Positions 7,216-7,934 of a stretch of DNA of 7,934 bases are shown here, in pieces. The notes under the pieces were generated by a model. It worked only from the letters and a program-made list of their open reading frames with translations. It made no database searches and was not told where the DNA came from. The position numbers and the translations under genes are program-made. The stretch's first letter is position 1. Every line of letters starts with the position of its first letter. The DNA is from Oscillospiraceae bacterium (GTDB lineage: Bacteria > Bacillota > Clostridia > Oscillospirales > Ruminococcaceae): the NCBI GenBank assembly GCA_017528675.1, contig JAFXOO010000389.1:1-7934 (forward strand), read 5' to 3'.

Positions 7216-7571
7216 AACGAATCGTCTGGGTTGGTGTAGCTTTGCTGATTATGGTTTTCATTCTGGGTATGGGTCTGCATACGCTCAATGATATTGACCG
7301 CAAGAACCGGGAATACCGGGAACGGCGGGAAGGCGAGGCTGTCGCTTCAAGGATTGCCATTATTCCTGAAACCACTACCGTCTATGACAGATTGCGTACA
7401 ACGGAAACCGTAGCAGTAACGGGGGTTGTCGTAGCGCTGCCGCCGGGAGCAGAGGAAGTACCAGCGCCGGAAGAAAACGGCAATGCCGAACCGATTACGC
7501 CCGATGCACCGGAACAGAATGCAGAGCAGACGAGCACGGTCGCCAGTGGGGCAATCGTGGTCAGTCCGTGA
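7212..7571 (+). CDS. Single-pass membrane protein of unknown function, 119 aa
   Basis: Unrecognised. MKR is followed by a hydrophobic segment at residues 4-22 with no clear signal-peptidase site, so it is probably an N-terminal signal anchor. Next comes a highly charged stretch (about 27-42, DRKNREYRERREGE) that could be helical, then a low-complexity outer region rich in Thr, Val, Pro and Glu (52-119). Two stretches look alike, TVAVTGVVVALP (66-77) and TVASGAIVVSP (109-119), suggesting a degenerate internal repeat. The start overlaps the preceding stop by four bases (ATGA) with GGAGGAGG (7197-7204) seven bases before ATG, a pattern of translational coupling, so it is very likely co-expressed with the DUF4026-like protein. 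A membrane anchor or envelope partner for the operon's soluble proteins is inference. Confidence 0.8.
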   Translation: MKRIVWVGVALLIMVFILGMGLHTLNDIDRKNREYRERREGEAVASRIAIIPETTTVYDRLRTTETVAVTGVVVALPPGAEEVPAPEENGNAEPITPDAPEQNAEQTSTVASGAIVVSP

Positions 7572-7579
7572 GCGGAAAT

Positions 7580-7585
7580 GAGGTG
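7580..7585 (+). promoter_or_regulatory. Ribosome binding site for the 39-aa membrane protein
   Basis: GAGGTG lies only one base before ATG 7587 but seven bases before the in-frame TTG 7593. This spacing favours TTG as the start codon. Confidence 0.55.
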
Positions 7586-7592
7586 AATGCTC

Positions 7593-7712
7593 TTGAAATC
7601 AAAAAAACAGCAGTCCGGCAGACAGAAAAGCATGGCTATGCGCATTATCGTGCTGATTATCTGTGCGGCAATGATTATCGGATTTTTCATGCTTCCGCTG
7701 ATCCGGGTATGA
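7593..7712 (+). CDS. Small single-pass membrane protein, 39 aa
   Basis: A short frame of 39 codons plus TGA starting at TTG 7593. The N-terminus is basic and hydrophilic (MKSKKQQSGRQKS, Lys/Arg at 2, 4, 5, 10, 12). It is followed by one hydrophobic helix at about 18-37 (IIVLIICAAMIIGFFMLPLI), ending LIRV. The positive N-terminus predicts N-in, C-out orientation. The ribosome binding site at 7580-7585 and a gap of 21 bp after the 119-aa protein support it as the last operon gene. The in-frame ATG 7587 would add two residues but is too close to the ribosome site. Function unknown. Its small size leaves some doubt, but the coherent charge-then-membrane pattern is unlikely by chance. Confidence 0.68.
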   Translation: MKSKKQQSGRQKSMAMRIIVLIICAAMIIGFFMLPLIRV

Positions 7713-7737
7713 TGTTGTCTGGTTTGGCGGTGCAATG

Positions 7738-7757
7738 CTAACAACTTAGGCTTTTTT
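7738..7757 (+). terminator. Possible weak terminator of the operon
   Basis: CTAA (7738-7741) pairs with TTAG (7746-7749) around the loop CAAC, followed closely by six T at 7752-7757. The position, 25 bases after the last stop, and the T-run fit a terminator, but a four-pair AT-rich stem is weak. The stronger hairpins downstream have no T-run of their own. Confidence 0.3.
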
Positions 7758-7929
7758 GTCGGCTTGCGCCGACTCAGGAGGGGCTGCTCGCCCCTCCTAA
7801 ACCACCCTCGGCAGGGCGGTGACCGCCCTGCACCCGCAGGTTTTGCTTTCGCTCAGTCTGTCAAAAAAGAGCTGTTGCAGGGTTCGGGGCGATAGCCCCG
7901 ATCGGGGTGCAGGGGCCGAAGGCCCCGCA
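7758..7929. repeat. Array of GC-rich hairpins/palindromes in the 3' intergenic region
   Basis: The stretch 7713-7934 has no gene that I can support. From 7758 it holds successive hairpins: GTCGGC/GCCGAC (7758-7773, loop TTGC); a perfect nine-pair stem AGGAGGGGC (7776-7798, loop TGCTC); a perfect nine-pair stem GCAGGGCGG (7811-7831, loop TGA); a six-pair stem CGGGGC (7885-7900, loop GATA), which competes with the perfect palindrome CCCCGATCGGGG (7896-7907); and TGC-A-GGGGCC/GGCCCCGCA (7908-7929, loop GAA, one bulged A). CTTTTTTG (7751-7758) and CAAAAAAG (7862-7869) are also complementary and flank the first three hairpins. The make-up recalls interspersed palindromic repeats of gut Clostridia, but could also be a structured RNA or a strong transcription barrier. 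The array may continue past the right edge. Confidence 0.7.
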
Positions 7930-7934
7930 ATATA

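Noticed and set aside
1189..7712. Reading the operon as an anti-phage defence system
   Set aside because: There is no nuclease, nucleotide cyclase, toxin-like domain or mobile-element context in the window; HSP90-like ATPase plus TPR-like proteins alone do not support that claim.
7709..7742. Tiny frame starting at ATG 7709 after the 39-aa gene
   Set aside because: Only about ten codons, no separate ribosome binding site, no recognisable character.
7758..7929. CRISPR array
   Set aside because: The stems differ in sequence and spacing; there is no repeated unit with uniform spacers and no cas gene.

Overview
The window looks like chromosomal DNA from a moderately high-GC member of the Clostridia, most likely an Oscillospiraceae/Ruminococcus-type gut bacterium. 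This is inferred from strong GGAGG ribosome binding sites, tight co-directional gene packing, TTG starts, the protein families present and GC-rich intergenic hairpins; no marker gene fixes the species. All genes read on the + strand.

Region 1 (2-1042) is the 3' part of a cation diffusion facilitator (CDF) metal exporter that runs off the left edge. It is closed by a good intrinsic terminator (1055-1093). A consensus-like promoter (1124-1152) follows and opens a new transcription unit.

Region 2 (1189-7712) reads as one operon of six genes. They are: (i) a divergent HSP90/HtpG-like ATPase of about 593 aa with a TTG start; (ii) a 350-aa TPR-like protein of unknown function; (iii) a 248-aa alpha/beta hydrolase; (iv) a 777-aa protein whose N-terminal half is a clear paralogue of (ii), joined to a DUF4026-like region ending in a DUF2314-like segment; (v) a 119-aa single-pass membrane protein whose start overlaps the stop of (iv) by ATGA; and (vi) a 39-aa small membrane protein, probably TTG-started. 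Gaps are 40 bp or less and I see no internal terminator.

Region 3 (7713-7934) is non-coding. It holds a possible weak terminator and an array of at least five GC-rich hairpins or palindromes, cut by the right edge.

The most interesting point is the pairing of an HSP90-type ATPase with two related helical-repeat proteins and two small membrane proteins in one operon. A chaperone working with dedicated TPR partners is a reasonable hypothesis, but the sequence does not show the substrate or the pathway. I see no mobile element, CRISPR array, tRNA or rRNA.
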